Part shown: piece after piece, positions 22,212 through 30,834 of the stretch
Layout of the letters: the number at the start of each line of letters is the position of its first letter
Numbering within the stretch: position 1 is the first letter of the stretch
Origin: Thalassobacillus devorans
GTDB lineage: Bacteria; Bacillota; Bacilli; Bacillales; Halobacillaceae
Assembly: GCF_900176565.1 (NCBI RefSeq)
Contig: NZ_FXEH01000005.1
Span: forward strand, 1,203,384-1,267,383
Direction of reading: 5' to 3'
Length of the DNA: 64,000 nucleotides
Translations under genes and position numbers: made by a program
Notes under the pieces: model-generated
What the model was told of the DNA's origin: nothing
The model's input: the letters and a program-made list of their open reading frames with translations, nothing else
The model's database searches: none

Positions 22212-23879
22212 TTAAATGAAAAAAACCACGAAGAAATTGATTTTTCTTCGTGGTTTTTTCATTGTGAGCTTATTTCCTCCCCGAAACAGCCGGATCAACT
22301 CCGCCTGTTTCAGGAAGTTGTGGGCAATGGCGACCAGCCCAAACTCTATATTTACTTTATCGAGACCCCGGAGAAAAAATCTCCGGAACGACCGATTGCC
22401 TTTGATATGACCGAACACACTTTCCACCTCCACTTTTCGTCTGGCGTAGATTTGTGCTCCTTCGTCACACCAAAGGCTTTCCCTTGCTTCCCTCTTCAGT
22501 TGTTCATATGCCGGGTTATAGTAAACACGCCGGTTTCCTTTTGCTTTCGTGCATTTTTCTTTTATAGGGCACCCGGTACACGCTTCGCATTCATAGACCT
22601 TGAAGGCTCGCGTGTATCCGTACCGATCGGTACGGTGAGAATGGAATTGAAAAGGGACCTTTCGTCCATTCGGACAAATGTAATAATCCCCTTCTTCCTT
22701 GTACTCCCAGTTCATAACCTGGCTTGGGTCTTTCTTGAACGAACGAGACTGCTCTTTTCGCATCGTGTTATAGGGAATGAGTGTATCAAACCCTTCCTTC
22801 TTTGCGTATTTGTAATTGGTTTCTCCACCATAACCTCCATCAGCGACAATTGTATTGGGGAAAGGAAGCTCTGTAGCCTGCAGCTTTTGAATATGCGGTT
22901 CAAAACAACGGGTGTCCGTAGGACGCTGATGGATCGAGTAGCCAATAATGAATTGGTTTTCTGTTCCTGCCTGCACATTATAACCAGGTTTCAGTTGCCC
23001 GTTCTTCATATGATCTTCTTTCATTCGCATAAAGGTGGCATCGGTATCTGTCTTGGAAAAACTATTTCGATCACCGAAGGTGGCCAACTGGGTTTCATAC
23101 TTTTTCAAACGAGGAAGGTAGTCCTGACTCAACGTTTTATAGATACGTCGTTTGGCACGGAATACTTCCTTTTTTTCTTTCTTCTTTTCCTTATCATTTT
23201 CTTCTTCGACGGCTTTTTCTGCCTGTTCTACCTGAGCTTCTACCTGCTCGACAACTTTTTCGAGTTGCTCCGAAGTTACTCGCTTGGCAGGAGACCCCTC
23301 ATCATTGAGTATTTTTTCATCCATCTCAATGGCATCTTCAATATCCGCGAACGTTTGATTTAATTTTTCCTGTAGTTTTTCTTCGTAACGTTGGGCGGAT
23401 TTTTTCCACACAAACGTGTATTTATTGGCATTCGCCTCAATTTTGGTTCCATCAAGGAAGTAGTTGTCCATGGATACGTACTCTTGGTCGATTAGAAGTT
23501 TAATCAACTCCGTGAATAAAGGTTCAATGATGGCTTTCATCCGTTCGGAGCGGAATCGGTTGATGGTTCGGAAATCTGGTGTCTGTTGGCCGGCCAGCCA
23601 CATCATCGGCAGATGTTCCCGAAGAGCTTTGGCGATATCACGGCAGGAGTAGATTTTTTGCGTGTAGGCGTATAAGATAACTTTTGTCATCATTTTGGGA
23701 TGATAGGAGCTCCGGCCGCCGCCTTGATATTGGGAAAAGAAGATGTCATCGTTCACCTGTTCCACCATGGCGTGAATGACCCGGACCACATGGTCCTCAG
23801 GAATTAAATCACTGAAGTCCATTGGTAGAACCAATTGCCCCATGTTATAATCAATGAAAGTAGCTGAAGAGTTACTCAT
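22212..23879 (-). CDS. IS1182-family transposase
   Basis: A 555-residue, apparently intact DDE transposase. The N-terminal DUF772-type domain is recognisable in FSDLIPEDHVVRVI and the following HPKMMTKVILYAYTQ...FRTINRFR. The DDE core contains DGTKIEANANKY, VADGGYGGETNY and, near the end, RRKVEVESVFGHIKGNR with the catalytic Glu. A charged Glu/Lys coiled region sits at about residues 205-240. The last 16 or so codons are part of an inverted repeat (22215-22264) that can act as a terminator. The full-length frame suggests recent activity. Confidence 0.93.
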   Translation of the reverse strand: MSNSSATFIDYNMGQLVLPMDFSDLIPEDHVVRVIHAMVEQVNDDIFFSQYQGGGRSSYHPKMMTKVILYAYTQKIYSCRDIAKALREHLPMMWLAGQQTPDFRTINRFRSERMKAIIEPLFTELIKLLIDQEYVSMDNYFLDGTKIEANANKYTFVWKKSAQRYEEKLQEKLNQTFADIEDAIEMDEKILNDEGSPAKRVTSEQLEKVVEQVEAQVEQAEKAVEEENDKEKKKEKKEVFRAKRRIYKTLSQDYLPRLKKYETQLATFGDRNSFSKTDTDATFMRMKEDHMKNGQLKPGYNVQAGTENQFIIGYSIHQRPTDTRCFEPHIQKLQATELPFPNTIVADGGYGGETNYKYAKKEGFDTLIPYNTMRKEQSRSFKKDPSQVMNWEYKEEGDYYICPNGRKVPFQFHSHRTDRYGYTRAFKVYECEACTGCPIKEKCTKAKGNRRVYYNPAYEQLKREARESLWCDEGAQIYARRKVEVESVFGHIKGNRSFRRFFLRGLDKVNIEFGLVAIAHNFLKQAELIRLFRGGNKLTMKKPRRKINFFVVFFI

Positions 23880-23880
23880 A

Positions 23881-23951
23881 AAAAAATCGCCTCGCTTTTC
23901 GTTTTTTGTTGGTTTGATCGCTTACATTATAACGAATGAGGCGATTTTTTT
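23881..23951. other. Inverted repeat covering the transposase translation start
   Basis: AAAAAATCGCCTC just outside the transposase start pairs with GAGGCGATTTTTTT about 45 bp further right. In the transposase message the right copy is upstream and the left copy contains the Shine-Dalgarno-like GCGAGGCGA. Transcripts entering from outside would fold and hide the ribosome site, a control known in several IS families. This is inferred from sequence. Confidence 0.6.
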
Positions 23952-23975
23952 GTATGTAAAAAAGAAGATTTTTGC

Positions 23976-24128
23976 ATTGTTGATGGGCAATTTAGGCAGG
24001 GGAACGATGAGACTCCTGCGGGAGAAGCAAGGCTGACGAGGCCCCGCAGGGCGTAGCCCGAGGAGACTTGTCGTCTTCCCCGCGGAAAGGGAATCGTTTC
24101 CCAGCCCCACTTTTCCGATATCAACAAT
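23976..24128. repeat. Palindromic repeat element, copy A, nested in the IS
   Basis: A structured repeat of about 150 bp with outer ends ATTGTTGAT and ATCAACAAT in inverted orientation. Its core (about 23997-24106) shares the blocks GAGACTCC-GGGAGAAG, the AGGGCGTAGCCCGAGGA hairpin, CGCGGAAAG and TTTCCCAGCC with copies B (58778-58897) and C (59037-59159). The element is non-coding and lies between the transposase start and the right IS end, so it probably inserted into, or is carried by, the IS. Confidence 0.75.
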
Positions 24129-24189
24129 AAACGAAAAAAGCTGCCCCAATTAGTCTGTTACAGACTTATGGGACAGCCCCTTTTTTCAT

Positions 24190-24339
24190 TTACCGGTGTG
24201 TGTAAGCGATCAGAATGACCGGTTCGCTGGAATAGGCTTTTAGCTTTTCTTCCAAGTCCTTAACTTCTTTAAGCATTTGGTCATTCAGGGTCGCTGTATT
24301 ATATTCTTCCATCCCACGCAGTTGTTCTTCTAGCATCAT
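24190..24339 (-). CDS. Small hypothetical protein (49 aa)
   Basis: A short open frame starting ATG-ATG at 24339 with a GGAAAGAGGTTG ribosome-site-like sequence. It encodes 49 residues, Glu/Leu-rich and predicted helical (MMLEEQLRGMEEYN...), ending VILIAYTHR. I do not recognise a family. It lies 56 bp downstream of, and in the same direction as, the BASS-family transporter and directly abuts the IS right end. The IS insertion may have removed its downstream neighbour. Confidence 0.5.
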   Translation of the reverse strand: MMLEEQLRGMEEYNTATLNDQMLKEVKDLEEKLKAYSSEPVILIAYTHR

Positions 24340-24395
24340 ACAACCTCTTTCCTTAATGAAGTTGCACTTAGGTTATGCAATACAATAGAAAGTAA

Positions 24396-25364
24396 TCAGC
24401 TCACGCTGAATTTCTTCTTCGATACTTCCTGTGGCTCCCGCTCTTTCTGCTTGCGGTAAATCGTCGCAATAATCGGACCGGAAATATTGTGCCACACACT
24501 GAAAATCGCACTTGGTACGGCTGCCAATGGACTAAAATGAGCGGCAGCAAGTGTGGCCCCAAGTCCGGAGTTTTGCATGCCGACTTCAATAGAAACCGCC
24601 CGTTGTTTGGACGCATCCATCCCCATCATTCTACCAAGTCCTAGACCGATCAAGTAGCCAAGTACATTATGCAGTACTACGATGGCGAAGATAATCGCTC
24701 CAGTCGTGGCGATCTGCTGTTGATTCACTCCTACTACAGCCGTAACAATCGCAACAATGGCGATAACCGAGACTAATGGAAAAGCCTTTACTCCTGCTTC
24801 TACTTTACTCCCAAGCAACGCTTTTACGATAAAACCAAGCAATATTGGAATAAGGACGATATTGACGATCGATAAGAATAACGCACCTGGAGAAATAGGC
24901 AGCCATCTGCTTGCGAACAGTAAGACTAATAAAGGTGTCAGTACCGGTGCAAGCAAGGTAGACACAGCAGTTATCGCAACAGAAAGTGCCGTATCGCCTT
25001 TTGATAAATATGTCATGACATTCGATGACGTTCCACCTGGACAACATCCTACCAGTATAACTCCTGCCGCCACTTGAGGCGATACAGGAAGCGATACGGC
25101 AAGAATGAATGCCAATACAGGCATAATCAGAAATTGCGCTCCAACACCGATAGCAACGTCTTTTGGTCTACGAAATACTTCCTGGAAATCCTTTGCTGAT
25201 AATGTCAGCCCCATGCCGAACATGATGATTCCTAATAATGGAGTAATGTAGGGAGCGATCCAGGTAAATGCCGGTGGATATAAGAAAGCAACGACGGCAA
25301 ACAGGACGACCCACACCGCGAATGTACTCCCCATGAAACTGCTGATTTTCTCTAGTATCTTCAA
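24396..25364 (-). CDS. Bile acid:sodium symporter (BASS) family transporter
   Basis: A 322-residue integral membrane protein with nine or ten hydrophobic segments in two inverted halves, as in the BASS/SBF family. The helix-break signature GCCPGGTSSNVMTYLSKGD (near residues 105-123) and the second-half EVGMQNSGLGATLA motif form the crossover and Na+ sites in this family. Substrates range from bile acids to pantoate and 2-oxo acids. The start is TTG 25364 with AAGGAAGTGAG upstream. It diverges from the lysine-degradation operon, so a substrate such as a dicarboxylate or oxo acid of that route is possible but unproven. Confidence 0.85.
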   Translation of the reverse strand: MKILEKISSFMGSTFAVWVVLFAVVAFLYPPAFTWIAPYITPLLGIIMFGMGLTLSAKDFQEVFRRPKDVAIGVGAQFLIMPVLAFILAVSLPVSPQVAAGVILVGCCPGGTSSNVMTYLSKGDTALSVAITAVSTLLAPVLTPLLVLLFASRWLPISPGALFLSIVNIVLIPILLGFIVKALLGSKVEAGVKAFPLVSVIAIVAIVTAVVGVNQQQIATTGAIIFAIVVLHNVLGYLIGLGLGRMMGMDASKQRAVSIEVGMQNSGLGATLAAAHFSPLAAVPSAIFSVWHNISGPIIATIYRKQKEREPQEVSKKKFSVS

Positions 25365-25448
25365 CGAAACTCACTTCCTTTTGATAAATTAATGATTGAT
25401 TATACATTATAATCTGAAAAATCTAAACCTTTTTTTGATAAATTATTT

Positions 25449-25464
25449 AAAGCATTAATGCTTT
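25449..25464. promoter_or_regulatory. Perfect 16-bp palindrome in a divergent promoter region
   Basis: AAAGCATTAATGCTTT is a perfect palindrome in the 241-bp AT-rich gap between the BASS transporter and the CoA-transferase gene. Its position 85 bp from one start and 142 bp from the other fits an operator controlling one or both. No dedicated regulator gene is seen next to it. The rest of the gap shows no other clear signal. Confidence 0.4.
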
Positions 25465-25605
25465 TATTTATAAAAGCGATAGAAGTAAGGAATTCCTGCT
25501 TTATGGACATGTTCTTTCACATAAAATCATAACTATGAAATAAGCAAATAAAACAACAAGACGCCATAGGATAAAGCTTTGAAAGAAATGAGGTGATGGA
25601 GCGTT

Positions 25606-26754
25606 ATGAAGGGTGCATTATCTGACATCAAAGTGCTTGATCTATCACGGGTTCTTGCAGGTCCATATTGCACAATGATACTTGGAGACTTGGGGGCAGA
25701 GGTTGTAAAAGTCGAAGCTCCCGGCGGCAGTGATGAAACAAGGAAATGGGGACCGCCTTTTCAGAAGGGTGTCAGTGCCTATTATTTATGTGCCAATCGA
25801 AATAAGAAAAGCATTACAGCTGATTTGAAAAGTGAAAAAGGAAAAAAGAAAATCATGGACTTAGTCCGTGATTTTGATGTGGTCATCCATAATTTCAAAG
25901 CGGGGACGATGGAACGAATGGGACTGGGTTATGACGATTTGAAACGGATGAATCCCGGGCTTGTTTATTGCAGCATTACTGGATTTGGAGAGACAGGCCC
26001 TTATAAAGATTTACCTGGATATGATTTTATTATTCAGGCCATGAGTGGGTTGATGAGTATCACGGGCGATGAGCAATCCGGCCCACAGAAAGTCGGTATA
26101 GCCATTACTGATGTGCTGACAGGACTGTACGCTTGTATCGGCATCCAGGCTGCATTACTGGAAAGAATAGCTTCCGGAAATGGTCAAAAAGTCGATCTCG
26201 CTCTCTATGATACAGCGGTTAGCTCCCTCGTCAATATCGCCAGCAATTTCCTCATGTCAGGGAAAGTGCCCAAGCGACTAGGGAACCATCATGCCAATAT
26301 TGTCCCATATCAGACCTTTCCGGCGGCAGATGGAGAAATGATAGTAGCGGTGGGAAATGATCGTCAGTTCCAGCGTTTATGCAAGCTATTAGGAATGGCT
26401 GAAGTGGCAGAGGACCATCGTTTTTCTACTAACCCGGCCCGCGTGGAAAACAGAAAAGAGCTGACAGCTATTTTACAAACAGTATTCCAGAAACAGCCGG
26501 CAACCTATTGGAAAGTCCATTTAGATAAAGCGAAAATACCATGCGGTCCGATCCAGGATTTGAAGGTATTAACGAAGGATCCTCAGCTGGCGGCAAGAGA
26601 AATGTTTTTCTCTATGGCTCATCCTAGAGCTGGCGAAATTAAGATGGTAGGGAGCCCGTTGAAGTTGTCGAGAACCCCGGTTTCCTACCGGTATCATCCA
26701 CCGGAAGCCGGGGAGCATCAACAGGAATTTTTTAACGAGGAGAAAAAGGAGTAA
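25606..26754 (+). CDS. Class III CoA-transferase, probable glutarate CoA-transferase
   Basis: A 382-residue CaiB/BaiF-family enzyme, which moves CoA between acids through a covalent Asp-CoA intermediate. The N-terminal block IKVLDLSRVLAGPYC and AEVVKVEAPGGSDETRKWGPP are textbook. The catalytic Asp is Asp169 in GIAITDVLTGLYAC. Human SUGCT of this family makes glutaryl-CoA from glutarate. The next gene, 24 bp downstream, looks like glutaryl-CoA dehydrogenase and the third like a semialdehyde dehydrogenase, so glutarate is the likely acceptor. ATG 25606 follows GAGGTGATGG. Substrate assignment is an inference from context. Confidence 0.85.
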   Translation: MKGALSDIKVLDLSRVLAGPYCTMILGDLGAEVVKVEAPGGSDETRKWGPPFQKGVSAYYLCANRNKKSITADLKSEKGKKKIMDLVRDFDVVIHNFKAGTMERMGLGYDDLKRMNPGLVYCSITGFGETGPYKDLPGYDFIIQAMSGLMSITGDEQSGPQKVGIAITDVLTGLYACIGIQAALLERIASGNGQKVDLALYDTAVSSLVNIASNFLMSGKVPKRLGNHHANIVPYQTFPAADGEMIVAVGNDRQFQRLCKLLGMAEVAEDHRFSTNPARVENRKELTAILQTVFQKQPATYWKVHLDKAKIPCGPIQDLKVLTKDPQLAAREMFFSMAHPRAGEIKMVGSPLKLSRTPVSYRYHPPEAGEHQQEFFNEEKKE

Positions 26755-26778
26755 AAATAGTGAATGGAGGATACATGT

Positions 26779-27981
26779 ATGAATTTTGACTTTACCGAAG
26801 AACAGCAATTATTACGTAAGATGACACGTCAGTTCGTGGATAAGGAAATCGTTCCGAATATGCGCACGTGGGATGAACAAGGCAGTTTTGATCCTGCTGT
26901 TCTAACCAAATTGGCGGACTTAGGACTGATGGGTGTCTGCATTCCGGAAGTATATGGCGGTAGTGGAATGGATTATAATTCCCTCGCTATTGTTTGTGAA
27001 GAACTGGAAAGGGGAGATACAGCCTTCCGTACGGCCGTATCGGTCCATATCGGGTTGAACAGTCTTACTTTGCTGCAATGGGGAAATGAAGGACAAAAAC
27101 AAAGGTATCTGATTCCTCAGGCTAAAGGTGAGAAGATAGGAGCGTTTGGCCTGACAGAACCAGGGGCAGGGTCGGATGTAGCGGCGATACAGACAACAGC
27201 TGCCAATAAGGGCGATCATTATGTATTAAATGGGCAGAAAACATGGATATCGCTATGCGATACAGCTGATCATTTTATCGTTTTTGCTTATACCGATAAA
27301 AGTAAAAAACACCATGGGATATCAGCCTTTATTGTGGAACGCAGCACAGCTGGTTTTTCCTCAAAAGCTACCAAAGGAAAGCTTGGAATCCGCGCGGGTA
27401 ATACCGGTGAATTATTTTTTGAAGACGTAAAAGTACCGGCAGAAAATCTACTCGGAAAAGAAGGAGACGGTTTCAAAATAGCCATGTCCGCTCTTGATAA
27501 TGGCCGTTTTACGGTCGCAGCAGGAGCATGCGGTCTGATAATGGTCTGCCTGGAAGCGAGTATCGATTACTGTCATGAACGCAAAACATTTGGTCATGAA
27601 ATAGGAAAACATCAATTAGTACAGCAAATGATTGCCAATATGGAGGCGGGACTCCAGATGAGCCGGTTACTCGTTTATCGTGCCGGAGAGTTGAAAAACA
27701 AAGGAAAACGAAACACGAGGGAAACTTCGTTAGCAAAATGGCAGGCTTGCGACTTTGCTAATAAAGCAGCTGATGATGCGGTTCAGGTACACGGTGCTTA
27801 TGGGTATTCTAATGAATATCCTGTTGAACGACATTTACGCAATTCGAAAGCGCCTGTCATCTATGAAGGAACACGGGAAATCCATACGATCATGCAAGCG
27901 CAATATGTTCTTGGTTACCGGAAAGATAAGCCGTTGGATCATATGCTGCCAGCCTGGCCATATGAACCAGATGAGCAATAG
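26779..27981 (+). CDS. Acyl-CoA dehydrogenase, probable glutaryl-CoA dehydrogenase
   Basis: A 400-residue FAD enzyme with the usual acyl-CoA dehydrogenase blocks: FGLTEPGAGSD, TWISLCDTADHF and the catalytic Glu363 in YEGTREIH. The segment DTAFRTAVSVHIGL puts Arg84 and Ser88 where human glutaryl-CoA dehydrogenase has Arg94 and Ser98, which bind the second carboxylate of the substrate. Such an enzyme would oxidise and decarboxylate glutaryl-CoA to crotonyl-CoA. ATG 26779 is chosen because GGAGG lies 8 nt upstream; ATG 26764 has no such site. It is 24 bp after the CoA-transferase and 13 bp before the next gene. Confidence 0.86.
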   Translation: MNFDFTEEQQLLRKMTRQFVDKEIVPNMRTWDEQGSFDPAVLTKLADLGLMGVCIPEVYGGSGMDYNSLAIVCEELERGDTAFRTAVSVHIGLNSLTLLQWGNEGQKQRYLIPQAKGEKIGAFGLTEPGAGSDVAAIQTTAANKGDHYVLNGQKTWISLCDTADHFIVFAYTDKSKKHHGISAFIVERSTAGFSSKATKGKLGIRAGNTGELFFEDVKVPAENLLGKEGDGFKIAMSALDNGRFTVAAGACGLIMVCLEASIDYCHERKTFGHEIGKHQLVQQMIANMEAGLQMSRLLVYRAGELKNKGKRNTRETSLAKWQACDFANKAADDAVQVHGAYGYSNEYPVERHLRNSKAPVIYEGTREIHTIMQAQYVLGYRKDKPLDHMLPAWPYEPDEQ

Positions 27982-27994
27982 GGGGGAGTTCTGA

Positions 27995-29449
27995 TTGATC
28001 ACTTTTGAAGCTTATGTGCCAAGTATTTATATTAACGGCAGGTGGAACAGTGCATCTTCACGAAAAAAAACACCGGTACGTAATCCAGCGACGTGGGATA
28101 TCCTTACCCATGTGTCTTATGGTGATGATATCGATACAACAAATGCCATTGAAGCTGCCAGTAAAGCACAAAAACAATGGGCATCTTTGTCACCAAGGAA
28201 GCGTTCCTCTATCCTTTATAAAGCGAATCAGCTTATGAAAGAAGAGGAAGACCGTTTAGCAGCGATTCTTACAATGGAGCAGGGGAAGCCACTGCGCGAA
28301 GCAAAAGGAGAAATCAAATCGGCAGCCAGTTTCTTATTATGGTATGCCGAAGAAGCGAATCGCCTGTACGGGGAATGGATCCCGTCATCGATTGAATCAA
28401 AACGGCTTTCTGTCATTCCACAGCCTGTCGGGGTAGTGGGAGCAATCACCCCTTGGAATTTCCCGGCTTCGATGATTACCAGGAAAGTCGCTCCTGCGTT
28501 AGCGGCAGGCTGTGCTGTCGTTTTGAAACCAGCTTCTGAAACACCATTAACAGCAATTGAAATTGTAAAAATCCTTGAAAAAGCAGGGGTGCCAGACGGG
28601 GTGGTGAACCTCGTAACTGGCAATTCTGCCAAAATAGGAAATGCGTTACTCCATCATGAAGATGTCCGGCTGATTACTTTCACTGGTTCAACGGAAGTAG
28701 GCAAGCATTTAATGCGAGAAAGTGCCGATCAAGTAAAAAAACTTTCCCTTGAACTTGGGGGGCATGCCCCTATTATCGTTTTTGCCGATGCCGATTTGGA
28801 TCAGGCGGCGGAAATGACATTGGCAAGTAAGTTCCGTAACAGCGGTCAGACATGTATCTGTGCAAACCGCGTGTATGTGGAAGCTGACATTTGGAATGAG
28901 TTCAAACAAGTATTAGTAGAAAAAGTAGAAGCAATGCGCCTCGGTGATGGACTTGCAGAGGAGGTGGACATGGGTCCATTGATTAACGAAGGGGCAACCG
29001 ATAAAGTGCATGAGCAGGTGATGGATGCCCTCGCAAAAGGCGCTGAAATCGCATGTGGCGGTAATCTATGGGAAGGCACAGGCAAAGGACATTATTACTT
29101 GCCGACCGTCCTATCTGGCGTCAAAAACGACATGCTGGTCATGAACGAGGAGACGTTCGGTCCCATTCTTCCGCTCCAGTCCTTCACAAGTGAAGAAGAT
29201 GCAATCAACGCAGCCAACGACAGCGAATATGGATTGGCCGCATACTTTTTCACGAAGAATCTTGACCGATCCGTCCGGGTCGCAGAAAAGCTGGACTACG
29301 GTATCATCGGCATCAATGATGTCTTTCCTGCTGTAGCAGAAGCACCATTCGGCGGCATCAAGCAATCGGGTTTCGGAAAAGAAGGCGGACACCATGGCAT
29401 CCATGAATATGTGGAATTAAAATATATATCGATGGGAATTAAGAACTAG
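27995..29449 (+). CDS. NAD(P) aldehyde dehydrogenase, succinate/glutarate semialdehyde type
   Basis: A 484-residue enzyme of the GabD/DavD class, which oxidises short omega-carboxyl aldehydes to dicarboxylates. Visible landmarks are TPWNFPASM, FTGSTEVGKHL, the general base Glu253 in LELGGHAP and the nucleophile Cys287 in NSGQTCICANR. The C-terminal EAPFGGIKQSGFGKEGG loop is also typical of GabD. TTG 27995 follows GGGGGGAG. As last gene of the CoA-transferase/glutaryl-CoA dehydrogenase operon, glutarate semialdehyde is the natural substrate; succinate semialdehyde is the alternative. Confidence 0.87.
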   Translation: MITFEAYVPSIYINGRWNSASSRKKTPVRNPATWDILTHVSYGDDIDTTNAIEAASKAQKQWASLSPRKRSSILYKANQLMKEEEDRLAAILTMEQGKPLREAKGEIKSAASFLLWYAEEANRLYGEWIPSSIESKRLSVIPQPVGVVGAITPWNFPASMITRKVAPALAAGCAVVLKPASETPLTAIEIVKILEKAGVPDGVVNLVTGNSAKIGNALLHHEDVRLITFTGSTEVGKHLMRESADQVKKLSLELGGHAPIIVFADADLDQAAEMTLASKFRNSGQTCICANRVYVEADIWNEFKQVLVEKVEAMRLGDGLAEEVDMGPLINEGATDKVHEQVMDALAKGAEIACGGNLWEGTGKGHYYLPTVLSGVKNDMLVMNEETFGPILPLQSFTSEEDAINAANDSEYGLAAYFFTKNLDRSVRVAEKLDYGIIGINDVFPAVAEAPFGGIKQSGFGKEGGHHGIHEYVELKYISMGIKN

Positions 29450-29584
29450 AGGCACCCTCTGGGAAGTTCATTTCGACTTCTCAGGTTTTTTTTATTCTCT
29501 TAAATCAGCTAAAATGTCTCATTTCCTAGAAATTTGTCTCACATAAGTTCGTCGTTTAGAAGTTTAAGCTACAGGTGTCGTAAA

Positions 29585-29625
29585 AAAACAGCCCGAATAC
29601 CGATATTTGGTATTCGGGCTGTTTT
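29585..29625 (-). terminator. Terminator between the convergent lysine operons
   Basis: ACAGCCCGAATACC and GGTATTCGGGCTGT make a perfect 14-bp stem with a 7-nt loop. Seven T follow on the minus strand, and TTTTAT on the plus. It mainly serves the leftward operon. A weaker hairpin with a T tract at 29464-29491 follows the rightward operon. Confidence 0.9.
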
Positions 29626-29646
29626 ATCTATGTGTTCTTTCTATAT

Positions 29647-30801
29647 TTACTTCCATTGTTTTGTTTCTTTAATGTTCACACCACGCTTTGCCATCTCTTC
29701 AATATAATTATTTCCCGGGACGATTTGTTCCGGAGGATAGACACCACGCTTCTCAATCGTGCCATTTCCGAGCATTTGAGCGACTACAGATATAGTATTG
29801 GCCGTAGCTCTCGCCATTGCTGTTACGTTATTTTTCCGATCTTTAAAGGTAGCCATTTCGTAAGTGTAAGTAGTGGCATGCCCGTCTTTTTCTCCCGATA
29901 CTAACACCCTTAGAAGGACAGCATCATCCTTCTCCTTTAAATCAACTATCGGATCCAACACTTTCAGGAATACTTCCCGAGGGCTTACTTTTGCTCCTTT
30001 AACTTCAACAAAATAATCATTTCTTGTCAGGTTCAAATCGACAAGGAGCTTGAATTTTTCAGCGTGGCCAGGGTAGCGGATCGTCTTATATTCTAGCGTA
30101 TCTAAGTAAGGGTAGGAGTAGGATAAGGTGGATGTACCCCCGGCAGTATGGAAAGCTTCTAATGGACCGAACTTTTCAAAGTTTATGCGTTCAATTTCTG
30201 ATAAAGAAGGGATCTCCTGTTTCATTCCATTTCGAATAATCAGAGCGGGATCGGTATAGTGATCGAAAACACCTTCCATGGAAAAGACATGATTATATTC
30301 AAAAGGAGGTTCCGGCTGGACAGGGATGCCGCCAACATATAGTTTAATAGATTTCGCTTGATCAAGCTTGCTGACGCCATATCCCGACAAAATATTTATC
30401 ATACCAGGAGCAACCCCTAAGTCCGGGATTAATGTGACACCGGCGGCCTTTGCTTCTTCCTTGAGCTTTAAGACTTTGTCCGTCATATGGCCGATATGGC
30501 CTCCTAAATCGACAGAATGGACACCGGCTTCGATTGCTTTTTTGGCGACAATTTCATTGAATGAGTAAAACAGCGCGTTGATCACTACGTCATAATTTTT
30601 GATAAAGTCCCCTAATTCCGTTTCATTGGTGGCATCGAGCTGAGCAGCACCAAGGATGGGACTGTTCAGCTGCCGGCACACGTCTTTCGCTTTCTGATAA
30701 TCAACATCCGCCAGTGCGACATGTTTCACGCTCGGACTTTGCACCAAGTCGCGGGCGGCTTCCTTTCCCATAAGCCCGGAACCTAATACGGCTACCTTCA
30801 T
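29647..30801 (-). CDS. L-lysine 6-dehydrogenase (saccharopine dehydrogenase family)
   Basis: A 384-residue enzyme that by family oxidises the 6-amino group of lysine with NAD+, giving allysine (cyclising to piperideine-6-carboxylate) and ammonia. The Rossmann motif [14 protein letters not shown] begins at residue 7. Segments such as [33 protein letters not shown] and [21 protein letters not shown] resemble, from memory, the lysine 6-dehydrogenase of Geobacillus stearothermophilus, and the length agrees. AAGGAGG precedes ATG 30801. It is the last gene of a four-gene leftward operon with aldehyde dehydrogenase, ThDP enzyme and aminotransferase, which supports the lysine assignment over saccharopine or homospermidine relatives. 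Confidence 0.87.
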   Translation of the reverse strand: MKVAVLGSGLMGKEAARDLVQSPSVKHVALADVDYQKAKDVCRQLNSPILGAAQLDATNETELGDFIKNYDVVINALFYSFNEIVAKKAIEAGVHSVDLGGHIGHMTDKVLKLKEEAKAAGVTLIPDLGVAPGMINILSGYGVSKLDQAKSIKLYVGGIPVQPEPPFEYNHVFSMEGVFDHYTDPALIIRNGMKQEIPSLSEIERINFEKFGPLEAFHTAGGTSTLSYSYPYLDTLEYKTIRYPGHAEKFKLLVDLNLTRNDYFVEVKGAKVSPREVFLKVLDPIVDLKEKDDAVLLRVLVSGEKDGHATTYTYEMATFKDRKNNVTAMARATANTISVVAQMLGNGTIEKRGVYPPEQIVPGNNYIEEMAKRGVNIKETKQWK

Positions 30802-30834
30802 ATAAAAACCTCCTTCACTTACTTGAAAAATACT

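Larger units (their letters stand above)
22189..24180. mobile_element. IS1182-type insertion sequence, about 2.0 kb
   Basis: The element is bounded by inverted repeats: GGGGCTGTCCCAAAAGTC at 22189-22206 and its near-complement GACTTATGGGACAGCCCC at 24163-24180 (one mismatch). The A and T bases beyond these extend the match to about 22185 and 24184. It carries one leftward transposase gene filling most of its length. About 300 bp of non-coding DNA at the right end contains a hairpin and a separate palindromic repeat (23976-24128). I do not see a clear target duplication. Confidence 0.85.

Noticed and set aside
22320-23363. Long open frame (347 codons) on the plus strand inside the IS
   Set aside because: It is fully antisense to an intact transposase with clear family motifs, has no ribosome site, and its translation resembles no protein family.
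22102-24180. Prophage or integrative element attached at tRNA-Arg
   Set aside because: No integrase, excisionase or phage gene is near, and I could not see a second copy of the tRNA 3' end; the adjacent element is a simple IS.
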